From contig JBFWVF010000006.1 of NCBI GenBank assembly GCA_050246875.1, positions 248,001 to 312,000 on the forward strand: a stretch of 64,000 nucleotides of DNA, written 5' to 3'. A program made the position numbers and the translations under genes. Position 1 is the first letter of the stretch. Every line of letters starts with the position of its first letter. Positions 16,848 through 25,729 of this stretch are shown here, one piece after another. The stretch comes from SHWB01 sp050246875. GTDB taxonomy: Bacteria; Pseudomonadota; Alphaproteobacteria; UBA6615. The notes under the pieces were generated by a model, which saw only the letters and a list, made by a program, of their open reading frames with translations, was not told the DNA's origin and searched no databases.

Positions 16848-17588
16848 CTAACGCGCGTCGGCCACCGCGGTCGGTTCGTCGCGCCGCTGGGCCTCCCAGG
16901 CGGCGATGACGGCCGCACGGTAGGCGGCCGCCGCGGCGCGCCGGCGCTCGCTCTCGGCCCGCTGCTCGGCTTGTGCCGCCTCGCGTGCGGCGGTCGAGGT
17001 CGCCGCGGTTACCCCATGCGTCCGGCTCCACAGGCCGAGAACCTTCGCCCGGTAAGGCTGCGCCAGGGCGCGCGTGCGAGAGTGATAATGGGCGACGGCT
17101 TGCGGCCACGAACGCTCTTCGGCGTTCAACGAGGCGAGGAAACGACCGGCATAGTCGGCGTTCGAGGCCGGATCGAAGGCAGCTTCCAGGCTTGGAAAGG
17201 CATTGGGGTGGTGCATCAGGTTCACCTGCATGCAGCCGACATCGATGTTGCGGACACCGCGCGCGCGCAGCGCCAGAACGTGCACGATCGCCGCGTCGCG
17301 ACTGGGAAAGAACTTCCCGACGCCCTCGGCCATGACGGTCCACGGCCAGGCAACAGTTGCCGCCCGCTCCTCGTCCCAACGTCCGGACTCGGCGAGCGCA
17401 ACGGCGGCCAACAGGCGTCGCGGGATTGCATGGCGACGTTCGGCAGCCTCGATGGCGCCGGCACATGGCCCGTCGAGAGCCAACGTCGCCGCGGCGTCCA
17501 GCACGCCCGCCGGAAAAATACCAAGGAGGAGCGCAGCCCCCGCGAGGGCGAGCGACCGGCGACAGCGGGTTGCAAAGGCGGACAGCAT
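16848..17588 (-). CDS. Lytic transglycosylase (SLT domain)
   Basis: A predicted periplasmic enzyme that cuts the glycan strands of murein. The signal peptide spans residues about 9-34. The SLT catalytic glutamate is Glu67 in AVALAESG; the family motifs GCMQVNLMHHPNAF and NADYAGRFLASL follow. The C-terminal 50 residues are an Ala/Arg/Glu-rich helix. ATG at 17588 is chosen because it leads directly into a signal peptide, although the frame is open to 17777. It lies upstream of, and on the same strand as, the MCE operon with 83 bp between. The region before it contains competing inverted repeats. Confidence 0.82.
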   Translation of the reverse strand: MLSAFATRCRRSLALAGAALLLGIFPAGVLDAAATLALDGPCAGAIEAAERRHAIPRRLLAAVALAESGRWDEERAATVAWPWTVMAEGVGKFFPSRDAAIVHVLALRARGVRNIDVGCMQVNLMHHPNAFPSLEAAFDPASNADYAGRFLASLNAEERSWPQAVAHYHSRTRALAQPYRAKVLGLWSRTHGVTAATSTAAREAAQAEQRAESERRRAAAAAYRAAVIAAWEAQRRDEPTAVADAR

Positions 17589-17640
17589 GGCGATGAGGTC
17601 AGCAAGCCGCGTGCCAGCCGTCTGACGGCCACGCGCCTTG

Positions 17641-17706
17641 TGCGACGCACCATTACTGCGTCGCAACAAAATTACCTGCAGCGGGCTGGAGATATAATTT
17701 TGCGAC
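17641..17706. promoter_or_regulatory. Overlapping inverted repeats upstream of the transglycosylase gene
   Basis: Three related blocks occur: TGCGACGC (17641-17648), GCGTCGCA (17658-17665) and TTTTGCGAC (17698-17706). The middle block can pair with the first (8-bp arms, 9-base loop) or, together with AAAATT at 17668-17673, with AATTTTGCGAC at 17696-17706, but not both. On the minus strand they lie 53-118 bases before the transglycosylase start. They could be alternative leader hairpins or overlapping operators. Confidence 0.5.
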
Positions 17707-17742
17707 TTTTTCATTGTCTCGCAGGAAGTTGGCGGGAGCCTC

Positions 17743-17771
17743 TTGCAATCGTTAGGCACACGCTTCATATT
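17743..17771 (+). promoter_or_regulatory. Predicted promoter of the small RNA
   Basis: TTGCAA at 17743-17748 and CATATT at 17766-17771, 17 bp apart, each match four of six consensus bases. The predicted first base is near 17778, directly before the first hairpin of the candidate small RNA. No plus-strand coding region is nearby to claim it. Confidence 0.45.
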
Positions 17772-17777
17772 GTGCAT

Positions 17778-17859
17778 TGCGAGAGCGGCGCTGCCGTTTT
17801 CGCGTCTAGGCGTTTCCTCCCTGAACTTGGGCCGTGCCTCACCGCACGGCCCTTTTTTT
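17778..17859 (+). ncRNA. Candidate trans-acting small RNA with CCTCCC loop
   Basis: A predicted RNA of about 82 bases on the strand opposite both neighbouring genes. It starts with an 11-bp stem (17779-17789 with 17793-17803, loop GCT). A single-stranded region carries TTTCCTCCCTGAAC (CCTCCC at 17816-17821), complementary to ribosome-binding sites. It ends in a strong intrinsic terminator. This order of hairpin, anti-Shine-Dalgarno loop and terminator matches alphaproteobacterial small RNAs such as the AbcR (alpha-r15) and related families. Family membership is inferred; transcription is unproven. Confidence 0.65.
17829..17859 (+). terminator. Strong rho-independent terminator
   Basis: GGGCCGTGC (17829-17837) pairs perfectly with GCACGGCCC (17844-17852) around CTCACC, followed by seven T residues. 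This is the clearest intrinsic terminator in the window. It is directed to the plus strand, where no protein gene lies upstream, which is the main reason for proposing a small RNA. Confidence 0.88.
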
Positions 17860-17888
17860 GCTGCGATGCAGCATCACAGGTGAGGCGC

Positions 17889-18545
17889 CTACCGCAGTTC
17901 TGGGTTGGGGCGATCCAGCAACGCCAGAAATTCCCGTCGCGTCTGGGCGTCGGAACGAAATGCACCGAGCATGCGCGAAGTCACCATCAGCACGCCCGGC
18001 TTGTGAACGCCGCGTGTCGTCATGCATTGATGCGCGGCCTCGATGACCACGCCGACGCCCTTGGGTTGCAGTACTTCTTCGATGCAGTTGGCGATCTGAG
18101 CCGTCATTTTTTCCTGTATCTGCAGGCGTTTGGCATAGGCGACTGCGACGCGCGCCAGCTTCGAGATGCCGACGACGCGATGGTTGGGCAAGTAGCCGAT
18201 ATGCACACGCCCGATGATGGGGGCGAGATGATGCTCGCAGTGCGACTCGAAGTGGATGTCACGCAGCAGCACCATTTCGTCGTAGCCGTCGATTTCCTCG
18301 AAGGTCCGGCTGAGATACTGCACCGGATCCTCGCGGTAGCCGGAAAACCACTCCTCGAAGGCGCGGACGACGCGCGCCGGTGTATCGACCAGCCCTTCGC
18401 GGGCCGGATCGTCGCCGGCCCAGCGGATCAGCGTGCGCAACGCCTCCTCGGCCTCACCTCGCGACGGCCGCGCACCATCGCCGTTGGCGACAGCGCGTAG
18501 CCGCCCCCGTGACGACGCCCTGGCGCCCCCCTTGCCGTTGGCCAT
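17889..18545 (-). CDS. folE: GTP cyclohydrolase I
   Basis: Converts GTP to 7,8-dihydroneopterin triphosphate, first step of folate synthesis. The 218-residue type IA enzyme has zinc ligands Cys103 and His106 (ESHCEHH) and Cys174 (HQCMTTRG). It also has the GTP-binding blocks GRVHIGYLP and KLARVAVAYAKRLQIQEKMT. The first 28 residues are a basic tail absent from E. coli FolE. It stands alone on the minus strand, 87 bp downstream of the N-formylglutamate amidohydrolase gene and possibly cotranscribed with it. Confidence 0.93.
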   Translation of the reverse strand: MANGKGGARASSRGRLRAVANGDGARPSRGEAEEALRTLIRWAGDDPAREGLVDTPARVVRAFEEWFSGYREDPVQYLSRTFEEIDGYDEMVLLRDIHFESHCEHHLAPIIGRVHIGYLPNHRVVGISKLARVAVAYAKRLQIQEKMTAQIANCIEEVLQPKGVGVVIEAAHQCMTTRGVHKPGVLMVTSRMLGAFRSDAQTRREFLALLDRPNPELR

Positions 18546-18632
18546 CGCTGCTGACTCCTGCTGCGGTCCTCGGGGCGCACTCCCCGGGAGCTTATGAGAT
18601 GGGATGATTTGCCTTGCCGGCCAGACCCGGCG

Positions 18633-19517
18633 TCAGGCGACGATGGCGCCTGCGCCGGCCGCTGCGAGGCCAGCCGCGAGCGTGCGCATGTCGGCCGCGA
18701 CCTGAGCCAGCCGCGCACCCCGTTCGAGGCGGTTCTCGTCCATGTACAGGGCGCGATTCAGTTCGATCTGCAAGGCGTGCACGCCCCGCCGCGGGCGACC
18801 GTAGTGACGGGTGATGAAGCCCCCCGAATACGGCGCATTGCGGGTCACCGAGTAGCCGAGCCCCGCCAGCGTGTCGGCAACAAGATCGGACAGGCTGCGC
18901 GCGCAGCTTGTGCCATGCCCATCCCCGAGAATGACGTCGACCCGGCGGCGCAGCCCGGCGTCGTCCTCCATCGGCCCCGCGACCGACGGCATGGAATGGC
19001 AGTCGATCAGCACACAATAGCCGAACTGCCGCCGCGTCTGGCCAATGAGATCCTCAAGCGCCGCGTGATAGGGTCGCCATAGCCCTTCCACGCGCGCCGC
19101 CGCTTCCGCGAAGGCCAGCCGTTCACGGTAAATCTCCGCCCCGCTCGCAACAAGGCGAGCGATGGTGCCGAGCCCGGCGGCAACCCGCGGCGAGCGCGTA
19201 TTGACCCATTCCGGCAGGCGTTCGGCAAACATCGCCGGATCGAGTTCGTAAGGTTCGCGGTTGGGATCGATGTAGGCGCGCGGAAACAGGGCCTTGAGAA
19301 GCGGCGCCCCGACATGGGCAACATCGCTGAACAACTCATCGACGAAGGCGTCCTCGGAACGGCGGATCGCCAGCGGATCGAGGCGACTGGCAGCAAGGAA
19401 CTCCGGCGGATAGTCGCGGCCCGAATGGGGTGAGGAAAAGACCAGGGCAGCCGTCTGCTCGGCCGGCGCCACGATTTCGATCGCGGCCTTGGTCTGTGCC
19501 CGGGTTTCCTGATCCAT
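18633..19517 (-). CDS. N-formylglutamate amidohydrolase
   Basis: A 294-residue member of the N-formylglutamate amidohydrolase family, which releases formate and L-glutamate in the last step of one histidine breakdown route. Motifs: SSPHSGRDYP near the N-terminus, YIDPNREPYELD, VLIDCHSMPS and GGFITRHYGRPRRGVHALQIELNRALYMDE. No other hut genes are in the window, so a wider N-acyl amidohydrolase role is possible. ATG at 19517 is preferred to the open frame reaching 19583. It is divergent from cpdR. Confidence 0.85.
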   Translation of the reverse strand: MDQETRAQTKAAIEIVAPAEQTAALVFSSPHSGRDYPPEFLAASRLDPLAIRRSEDAFVDELFSDVAHVGAPLLKALFPRAYIDPNREPYELDPAMFAERLPEWVNTRSPRVAAGLGTIARLVASGAEIYRERLAFAEAAARVEGLWRPYHAALEDLIGQTRRQFGYCVLIDCHSMPSVAGPMEDDAGLRRRVDVILGDGHGTSCARSLSDLVADTLAGLGYSVTRNAPYSGGFITRHYGRPRRGVHALQIELNRALYMDENRLERGARLAQVAADMRTLAAGLAAAGAGAIVA

Positions 19518-19691
19518 GACGATCTGGTGTAGCGCGAATGAAGCCGCGAGGCCACCCCGCCGGCGCCCGGACTTTCGCCTCACCGGTAGGCGCGTTCACG
19601 CTTTGGCAAGGTCTCGCGGCGACACTGTGCCGGCGTGCGCCCGGCTCCGACGGCCCCGGCGGCGTCAACCGCAGGCGGGGTTCGACCGGGC

Positions 19692-20048
19692 ATGGCGCGC
19701 ATCCTTCTCGCCGAGGACGACGACGGCATGCGGGCCTTTCTCGCCCGCGCTCTCGAGCGGGCCGGCCACGACGTCGTCGCCGTTCCTGACGGCCTCGCCG
19801 GCCTTGCGATGGTCGGCGAGCGCGCCTTCGACCTGCTGATCGCCGACATCGTCATGCCCGGCCTCGACGGCATCGAGTTGTCGCGACGGGCAGGCAAGGT
19901 GAACGCCGATCTGCGTGTCATGTTCATCACAGGCTTCGCCGCGGTGGCCATGGACGCCGAACGCTCGCTGGGCGACGCCAAGGTGCTGTCGAAGCCGTTC
20001 CACCTGCGCGATCTGGTCGACCACGTCGACCGCGTGCTGGCCGCCTGA
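19692..20048 (+). CDS. cpdR: Cell-cycle response regulator CpdR
   Basis: A 118-residue single receiver domain that matches CpdR almost end to end: ARILLAEDDDGMRAFLARAL, phospho-acceptor Asp52 in LIADIVMPG, VMFITGFAAVAMDAER and VLSKPFHLRDLV. In Caulobacter, unphosphorylated CpdR recruits the ClpXP protease to the cell pole and primes destruction of substrates including PdeA and, indirectly, CtrA. The upstream CckA-ChpT pathway is not in this window. The ATG at 19692 gives the canonical start. Confidence 0.85.
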   Translation: MARILLAEDDDGMRAFLARALERAGHDVVAVPDGLAGLAMVGERAFDLLIADIVMPGLDGIELSRRAGKVNADLRVMFITGFAAVAMDAERSLGDAKVLSKPFHLRDLVDHVDRVLAA

Positions 20049-20079
20049 ACCACCGGCGGTCCCCGGCTGATGGGGTGGG

Positions 20080-20108
20080 TTGCGCAAGCCCTGGAGCCGG
20101 TGTAATAG
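20080..20108 (+). promoter_or_regulatory. Predicted promoter of tRNA-Val
   Basis: TTGCGC at 20080-20085 and TAATAG at 20103-20108, 17 bp apart, lie so that transcription would begin about 10 bases before the mature tRNA at 20124. Confidence 0.5.
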
Positions 20109-20123
20109 GCCCGGCCGGGCGAT

Positions 20124-20198
<75 letters not shown>

Positions 20199-20610
20199 TC
20201 CGTCCGGTTTTCAAGGCATTGTTCTATAGAGGATTTCGACGCTTGACCTATGGCGGCCAGCGCACCGCTCCGACCCGATTCAACACGAACGAGCCATGCT
20301 TGGCCCAGCAGTCTCGGGAGGCGTCTGGGCTCTGGCCGTGATCCGCCTACGACGACGCTGGCGCCCGTCGCCTGACAAAGGCCCTGAATCCCACGCTCCG
20401 ATCCCCTGGGGGGCCGTCATCGACGCGCTCGATCTGTGCGTCGAGAACCGCCCGGGCGGACCGTTCCACCGGGTCCGCTATTGTCGGTTCGTCCGACCAT
20501 GGCACCGCGGCCGTTCGACACCTCTGGCCGCGCCCGGTAGACTGATGCCTCTATCGGCTGTTTACCGCCACCGGTGCCGGCCGGGCGGCCGATATCGAAG
20601 GAATCCCCGG
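20199..20610. other. Intergenic region between tRNA-Val and the LacI-type gene
   Basis: About 410 bp without a supported gene. It holds a CGACGC..GCGTCG inverted repeat near 20430-20450 and a GAAGGA ribosome site at 20598-20603 serving the next gene. Open frames here lack convincing composition or starts. No terminator with a T run follows the tRNA. Confidence 0.5.
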
Positions 20611-21621
20611 TTGGCGATCACGCTCACCGCGCTTGCACGCCAGGTCGGTGTCGATCCGTCGCTGGTATCCCGCGTCCTGCGCCGCGATCCCAATGCCCGC
20701 ATTTCAAGCGAGAAACGGGCAGCGATCCTCGCGCTGGCCGAGCAGACCGGCTATCGCCCAAACCGTGTCGCCCGTTCGCTGCGAACGCACCGTACCTTTA
20801 TTCTCGGCATGCTGACGCCGCACATCACCAACCCGTTTCATTCGTGGCTGTTCCGAGCCGTCGAGCGGACAGCCAACGCCGCCGGTTACGATGTCATCCT
20901 TTGTAACACCGAGGACGACCCGGAACGCTTTGAAAAGGTCGTTCGGACGCTGGCCGAAGGACACGTCGACGGGCTGCTCGTCGCCACCGCGCGCACGCAT
21001 GACCCGGCCATCGATCTGCTGGGCCATCTCGGCCTGCCATACGTCCTGCTCAACCGCCGACGCGAGGACGGCAACGATCCGTGGTTTGGCCCCGATGCCT
21101 TCCAGACTGGATGGCTCGGCGGCCAGCACCTCGTGACACTCGGGCACCGCCGCATCGGAGCACTGTTCGGCTGGTCGGAGATCGGCAACGTGCCGGACCG
21201 CTCACGCGGCTATGTCGCGGCCCTCGCGGCACATGGCCTGTCGCCGGCCGAATGCCTGCTTGCAACCGAGGTGACCTCGCGCGACATGGCCTACGAGATC
21301 ACCCGCGACTGGCTGGCGCGTCCCGAGGCACAGCGGCCGACTGCGATCTTCGCGCCCGACACGATCCTGTCGGGCGGCGCCATGCTGGCCATCCAGCGAG
21401 GCGGCCTTCGTATCCCGGCGGACATATCCTTTGTCTCGTACAGCGCCTCGCTGAACCCCGACATGACCAGCCTGTGCGTGCCCGTCGACGAGATTGGCGA
21501 GCGTGCCTGCGGGCATCTCATCGGCCATCTCGCCGGTGGCCGGTCGGGGCCGGTATCCGGCGGTCCGGTGACACTGCCGGTCGTGCTCGTCGACCGTGGT
21601 TCGACCACGCCTTTGGGTTAA
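20611..21621 (+). CDS. LacI family transcriptional regulator
   Basis: A 336-residue regulator. The helix-turn-helix lies at the N-terminus (TLTALARQVGVDPSLVSRVLRRDP) with the hinge YRPNRVARSL. A periplasmic-binding-like effector domain follows (FILGMLTPHITNPFH, DGLLVAT, TAIFAPDTILSGGA). The start chosen is TTG at 20611, seven bases after GAAGGA; no better start gives a normal N-terminus. It probably controls the convergent OsmC / lyase / TRAP / CoA-transferase genes, whose last stop overlaps its own by four bases (TTAA). The effector is unknown. Confidence 0.82.
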   Translation: MAITLTALARQVGVDPSLVSRVLRRDPNARISSEKRAAILALAEQTGYRPNRVARSLRTHRTFILGMLTPHITNPFHSWLFRAVERTANAAGYDVILCNTEDDPERFEKVVRTLAEGHVDGLLVATARTHDPAIDLLGHLGLPYVLLNRRREDGNDPWFGPDAFQTGWLGGQHLVTLGHRRIGALFGWSEIGNVPDRSRGYVAALAAHGLSPAECLLATEVTSRDMAYEITRDWLARPEAQRPTAIFAPDTILSGGAMLAIQRGGLRIPADISFVSYSASLNPDMTSLCVPVDEIGERACGHLIGHLAGGRSGPVSGGPVTLPVVLVDRGSTTPLG

Positions 21622-22832
21622 GCCGCTGCCCGCGCCACACGCAGGGCCTTGCCGTTGTGCGATATCCCGACGACGGGTTCGAGGGTCGAACCGAGCAGCG
21701 CATGCAGGTAGCAGGTGCGTGCCGCGATGTGCAGCAAGGTCTCGTGCGTCTCGTCGCCGGCACCACCATTGAGGAACAGGTGCGTGTCGACCGGACCAGC
21801 GGCGCCGGCAAGCGAACCGACCGCGGCACGTCCATGCAGCTCGAAGGGCGTGAACTGCACCAACCGCACGCCCTCGATATCGAATTTCTGATGCTCGATG
21901 TAACGCGACAGCTGGGTCATGTAGCAGAACACGATGGCGGCCGAGACGAGCGCAAGGCCGCTGGGCCCCTGGTCGCCCTCCACACGCTCGTCGGACTTCA
22001 GCGCGAAATGGCTGACACCCGGCAGCTCCAGCCATGTGTCCGTTTCCGTGACGCCGGCAGGATCGAGCAGCCTGCTGCGACCGGAAATCGTGCGCACGAT
22101 GCGGCGGATGGCGCCGGAACTGGCGTCGACTAGCTCACCCTGACGGATCTCGCCCGTCTTGTAGATCAGGTCCGGCAATTCGTCGCTGCCGGCCAGCGGC
22201 GCCGGTGCGACACGATAGGTGAGGTAAGGGTCCGCGGCGTCCGGCGCGTCGGAATTGGGCATGCGCGTCACTGGGCGGCGACGGCCGTTGACATAGATGG
22301 CGAATGTATTGCGCAAGGCCGTGCGATACATGGCGATGACTGGCGAGGCACGCAGCGCGGCATCGACCAGCGCCTCGACCGCGGACGACGATGCCTGCGT
22401 GTCGATGCTCACCTCGATCGTCGGCGGATGTGCGTGCCCTTGTCCGTCGCCGCGCACGAACGACCCCTCGATGTGATAGGGGTTCTGCACGAACAGCGAC
22501 AGGCCATCGACGACGATGCCGCGCGCCTTCGCCAGGGAGAGCAGGCGATTGGCCACGTCGCCATGCACGGCGGCGTTCATGAAACCGAGCGGGAACGGCG
22601 CCAGGTCCGTGCCCTTGATGTGCTTGCCCTCATCCGTGGTCATCCGCCAGGCGCTGCCGCCGGCCCCTTCGGAGACCACAGCCTCCTTCTGGTAGAGGTT
22701 GAGGACACGCGCCTCGGTAACGAAGACGTCGCGGGCGGCCGTGGCGCCGAGCACGCCGGGCCGGGCGCTGCCCCGCCGGGTCCTGAAGGCCAGCGGGTAG
22801 CCCGAGCCCTGAATGGAATTGTAGTCGGCCAT
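21618..22832 (-). CDS. OsmC-like protein, probable tandem domains
   Basis: A 404-residue protein with two Cys-containing helices of OsmC type, VFCYMTQLSRY and LHIAARTCYLHALLG, in the C-terminal half. Earlier blocks (EVSIDTQASSSAVEALVDAALRASPV) could be a first OsmC-like fold. Classic OsmC/Ohr proteins are thiol peroxidases of about 140 residues, so this is a longer and little-known type. Last in a likely operon with a CitE-like lyase, TRAP transporter and CoA transferase. That setting suggests a role in organic-acid metabolism rather than peroxide defence, but the function is not known. The start is 24 bp from the lyase stop. Confidence 0.6.
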   Translation of the reverse strand: MADYNSIQGSGYPLAFRTRRGSARPGVLGATAARDVFVTEARVLNLYQKEAVVSEGAGGSAWRMTTDEGKHIKGTDLAPFPLGFMNAAVHGDVANRLLSLAKARGIVVDGLSLFVQNPYHIEGSFVRGDGQGHAHPPTIEVSIDTQASSSAVEALVDAALRASPVIAMYRTALRNTFAIYVNGRRRPVTRMPNSDAPDAADPYLTYRVAPAPLAGSDELPDLIYKTGEIRQGELVDASSGAIRRIVRTISGRSRLLDPAGVTETDTWLELPGVSHFALKSDERVEGDQGPSGLALVSAAIVFCYMTQLSRYIEHQKFDIEGVRLVQFTPFELHGRAAVGSLAGAAGPVDTHLFLNGGAGDETHETLLHIAARTCYLHALLGSTLEPVVGISHNGKALRVARAAA

Positions 22833-22855
22833 CGCGTCCTCCCGGATATGTGGCG

Positions 22856-23707
22856 TCAGCCGGCGACCTCCGCCTTCGCCTTCTTGTACATGGCATAGTC
22901 GACCAGCTTGCCCTCGAAGGCTATGGCGGCCAGGCCCCTAGCTTCGGCGTCTTCGAACGCGGTGACCATGCGGCGGTAATACGCAACGGTATCGGGGTTC
23001 GGCGCGTAGACTTCGCGGGCGATGGCAACCTGTCGCGGATGGATTAGGGCGCGGCCGTCATAACCCATGCGCTTGGAGAGCACGCAGTCGGCGCGCAAGC
23101 CATCGTCGTCGTTGATGTCGCTGTAAGCGCCGTCGAGGACATAGGGCAGCCCTGCCGCGCGGCATTCGAGCAGCACCTTGCCACGCCCATACATCAGTTC
23201 TGGTCCGGCGCTCGACCAGGCGCACTTGAGATCGCGCTGCAGGTCGGCATCCTCCGCGCTGCCATACACGATGCTGTCGACGCGCTTCGCCGCAGTCACC
23301 AAATCGTAGCAGCGATGCACGCCGAGCGCCGTCTCCATGATCAGTACCAGCCGCATCGAGTCCGGCTCCATGGCGCGCTCGCGTTCGAGCCGGGTGACGA
23401 TGGCATCGACGCGCTGAACCAGTGCGACGGTGTCGACCATCGGCACGTAGAGACCCTGGATGTGCGGCGACACGACGGCTTCGAGATCGGCCTCGAGCAG
23501 GGCCGGATCGCTGTTGACGCGGACGACCGCGGAAATGTCGAGGCCAGGCAGAAGGGCAGCGACGTCCCCACGCACCTTGGCCTTCAGCGCGGCGGGCACC
23601 GAATCCTCGAGGTCGACGATGATCGCGTCGGGCGCGTAGCGCGGCGCCTTGGCGATGAGATCGGGACGGTTGCCGGGCGTGAACAGGGTAATCAAAGGCT
23701 TGGCCAT
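22856..23707 (-). CDS. HpcH/HpaI-type CoA ester lyase (CitE-like)
   Basis: A 283-residue TIM-barrel lyase of the CitE / malyl-CoA lyase family, which splits or forms 3-hydroxyacyl-CoA esters using Mg2+. Motifs: TPGNRPDLIAKA at the start, DLEDSVP (acid cluster), LIMETALGV (metal-binding Glu), YGSAEDADLQRDL (metal-binding Asp) and GRALIHPRQV. The overlong open frame is shadow over the TRAP gene; ATG at 23707 gives the standard start. With the neighbouring CoA transferase it could cleave an imported, activated acid, for example a malyl- or citramalyl-CoA-type ester. Confidence 0.8.
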   Translation of the reverse strand: MAKPLITLFTPGNRPDLIAKAPRYAPDAIIVDLEDSVPAALKAKVRGDVAALLPGLDISAVVRVNSDPALLEADLEAVVSPHIQGLYVPMVDTVALVQRVDAIVTRLERERAMEPDSMRLVLIMETALGVHRCYDLVTAAKRVDSIVYGSAEDADLQRDLKCAWSSAGPELMYGRGKVLLECRAAGLPYVLDGAYSDINDDDGLRADCVLSKRMGYDGRALIHPRQVAIAREVYAPNPDTVAYYRRMVTAFEDAEARGLAAIAFEGKLVDYAMYKKAKAEVAG

Positions 23708-23772
23708 GGCACGCTCGCTGTCAGGAACAAAGGAAAGGGCGGCGCATCCGACAGCAACGTCGCCCGGACGAT

Positions 23773-25638
23773 CTATGGCCTGCGGCCGGCGAAGCCCAGA
23801 CGGGCCGCCAGCGCCGCCCGATGCTCGTGCAGCAGCAGGGCGGCCAGCGCGACGAGACCGACGGCGCGCGCCAGAGGCTCGGGAAAGAGCGTTATGACGG
23901 CGATGGCACCGTAGAGCTGGCGCTCCCATAGCTGCAGGGGCCGGTGCGTGTGGCCCTCGATCACCGCCGCGAAGCTGTAGAGGCCGGCGCCGATGGCCAC
24001 GCTGGCATAGACGATCTCCGGCCATGTCCCGCTGACGATCGTGCCGTAGGCCATCAGGAACGGGATGACATAGAGGCCGATGCCGAGGCGCACCGCATAC
24101 CAGCCGATGCGGCTGGCATCGGCGCCGGCGATGCCGCTGGCGATGAAGGCGCCGACGGCGACCGGCGGCGTCCACAGCGCCGACAGGCTGAACCACATGA
24201 TGATGAGATGCGCGTTGAACAGCGGCAACCCGACCTCGACCAGCGCCGGCACCGCGATGACGGCGAGGATGATGTAGGCCGCCACCGCCGGTATGCCCAT
24301 GCCGAAGATGTACGACACGATGATCATCAGCAGCATCAGCACCAGCAGACTGCCCTGCGACAGTGCGACGGCGAACGATGCGACTTTCAGCGGCAGCCCC
24401 GGCAGCACCAGCATGGCGATGATGACACCGATGACGCCGGCGCTGGCGCCGACCGTGAGCTGCAGGCGAGCGCCCTCGGCAAAGGTCAACAAGGCCTCGC
24501 GCACGCCCATGCGGCTACGATCGAGCGGCATGATGTAGTGCATGAGGAAGGTCGCGGCGATCGCCCACAGGCCGGCGCGATATGGCGTCGTGCCATGGAA
24601 GATGAGGAAGAAGACGAGCAGGATGGGCAGCAGCATATGGCCGCCCTGCCGCACCACCCGCCACGCGCTTTCCGTGCTCTCCTCGCGCGCGATGCCAAGG
24701 CGATGCGACAGGAAATGCACCTGCACGTAGATGCCCCAGTAGAACAGAAGCGCCGGGGCAAACGAGTAGAGCGCGACCTCGCGGTAGGGAATCTGCGTGA
24801 ACGATGCGAGCAGAAAGGCCGTCGAGCCCATGATCGGCGGCATCAGCACGCCGCCCGCAGACGCTACCGTCTCGATGGCACCGGCGGCATGGGCCGGGTA
24901 GCCCTTGCGTTTCATCAGCGGAATCGTGAACGAGCCGGTGACGGCGACGTTGGCGGCACCCGAGCCGATGATCATGCCGACGGCGGCGCTGGAGACCACG
25001 GCCGTCTTGGCCGTGCCGCCCTTGAGCCGGCCGACCAGCGTCGTCGACAGCCGAAGCAGGAAATCGCCGAGGCCGCAGGCCTGCACCACCGCGCCGAAGA
25101 CGACGAACATCAGCACGTAGGTCGAGTAGATGCTGGTGACCGAGCCATAGATGCCATCGAATCCGAAGATCTGGCCGACGGCTCGCTCGAAGGAATAGCC
25201 GCGATGGCCCAGCATTCCGGGGATGACGAAGCCCCACAGCGCATAGGCCATGGCGACGGCGGCGAGAATCGGCAGGGCCCAGCCGAGCACGCGCCGGCAC
25301 GCCTCGACGCTCAGCAGCAGCGCGACCGAGCCGACGACGATGTCCTGCGTCCGCATCAGGCCCGGCTTCTCGATGTAGTAGGTGTACTCCTTGAAGAAGT
25401 AGGCGGTGACGGCGACCGTCAGCGCGCACAGCAGCCAGTCGAGCGGCGTGATGCGGTTGCCAGCGCTACCGCGGCGCATCGGATAGAGCCAGAAGATCAG
25501 GACGTAGCAGAGGCAGATGTACAGCGGGCTGGTGATATAGAACGGCGTCGTCGTCGCGATCGCGTACATGAAGAACAGCGCGAAGCCGACGGCGACGATG
25601 TCCGTCAGGTTGCGCTCGAAGCCCTGAAGCTGCCGCAT
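23773..25638 (-). CDS. TRAP transporter fused permease (DctQ-DctM, TAXI type)
   Basis: An inner-membrane permease of 621 residues in which the small (DctQ-like) and large (DctM-like) TRAP subunits form one chain, as usual with TAXI binding proteins. More than 15 hydrophobic segments are visible. The DctM region has GSGAANVAVTGSFTIPLMKRKGY, SAGGVLMPPIMGSTAFLLA and the C-terminal GMGIPAVAAYIILAVI. It is driven by a sodium or proton gradient. Encoded 91 bp downstream of its binding protein and 65 bp upstream of the lyase. Confidence 0.9.
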   Translation of the reverse strand: MRQLQGFERNLTDIVAVGFALFFMYAIATTTPFYITSPLYICLCYVLIFWLYPMRRGSAGNRITPLDWLLCALTVAVTAYFFKEYTYYIEKPGLMRTQDIVVGSVALLLSVEACRRVLGWALPILAAVAMAYALWGFVIPGMLGHRGYSFERAVGQIFGFDGIYGSVTSIYSTYVLMFVVFGAVVQACGLGDFLLRLSTTLVGRLKGGTAKTAVVSSAAVGMIIGSGAANVAVTGSFTIPLMKRKGYPAHAAGAIETVASAGGVLMPPIMGSTAFLLASFTQIPYREVALYSFAPALLFYWGIYVQVHFLSHRLGIAREESTESAWRVVRQGGHMLLPILLVFFLIFHGTTPYRAGLWAIAATFLMHYIMPLDRSRMGVREALLTFAEGARLQLTVGASAGVIGVIIAMLVLPGLPLKVASFAVALSQGSLLVLMLLMIIVSYIFGMGIPAVAAYIILAVIAVPALVEVGLPLFNAHLIIMWFSLSALWTPPVAVGAFIASGIAGADASRIGWYAVRLGIGLYVIPFLMAYGTIVSGTWPEIVYASVAIGAGLYSFAAVIEGHTHRPLQLWERQLYGAIAVITLFPEPLARAVGLVALAALLLHEHRAALAARLGFAGRRP

Positions 25639-25729
25639 GGCTCGCGCCCCCGCTCGCCGAACCCGCCGGGAAAACGTGGCCGCGGGCGGCTGTAGCCAGC
25701 GCGCCCGCGACCGTCACCGAAAGATGGCG

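Noticed and set aside
17859..17873. TGCTGC-GAT-GCAGCA hairpin as terminator of folE
   Set aside because: On the folE strand the hairpin is not followed by a T run; the A/T run is on the wrong side.
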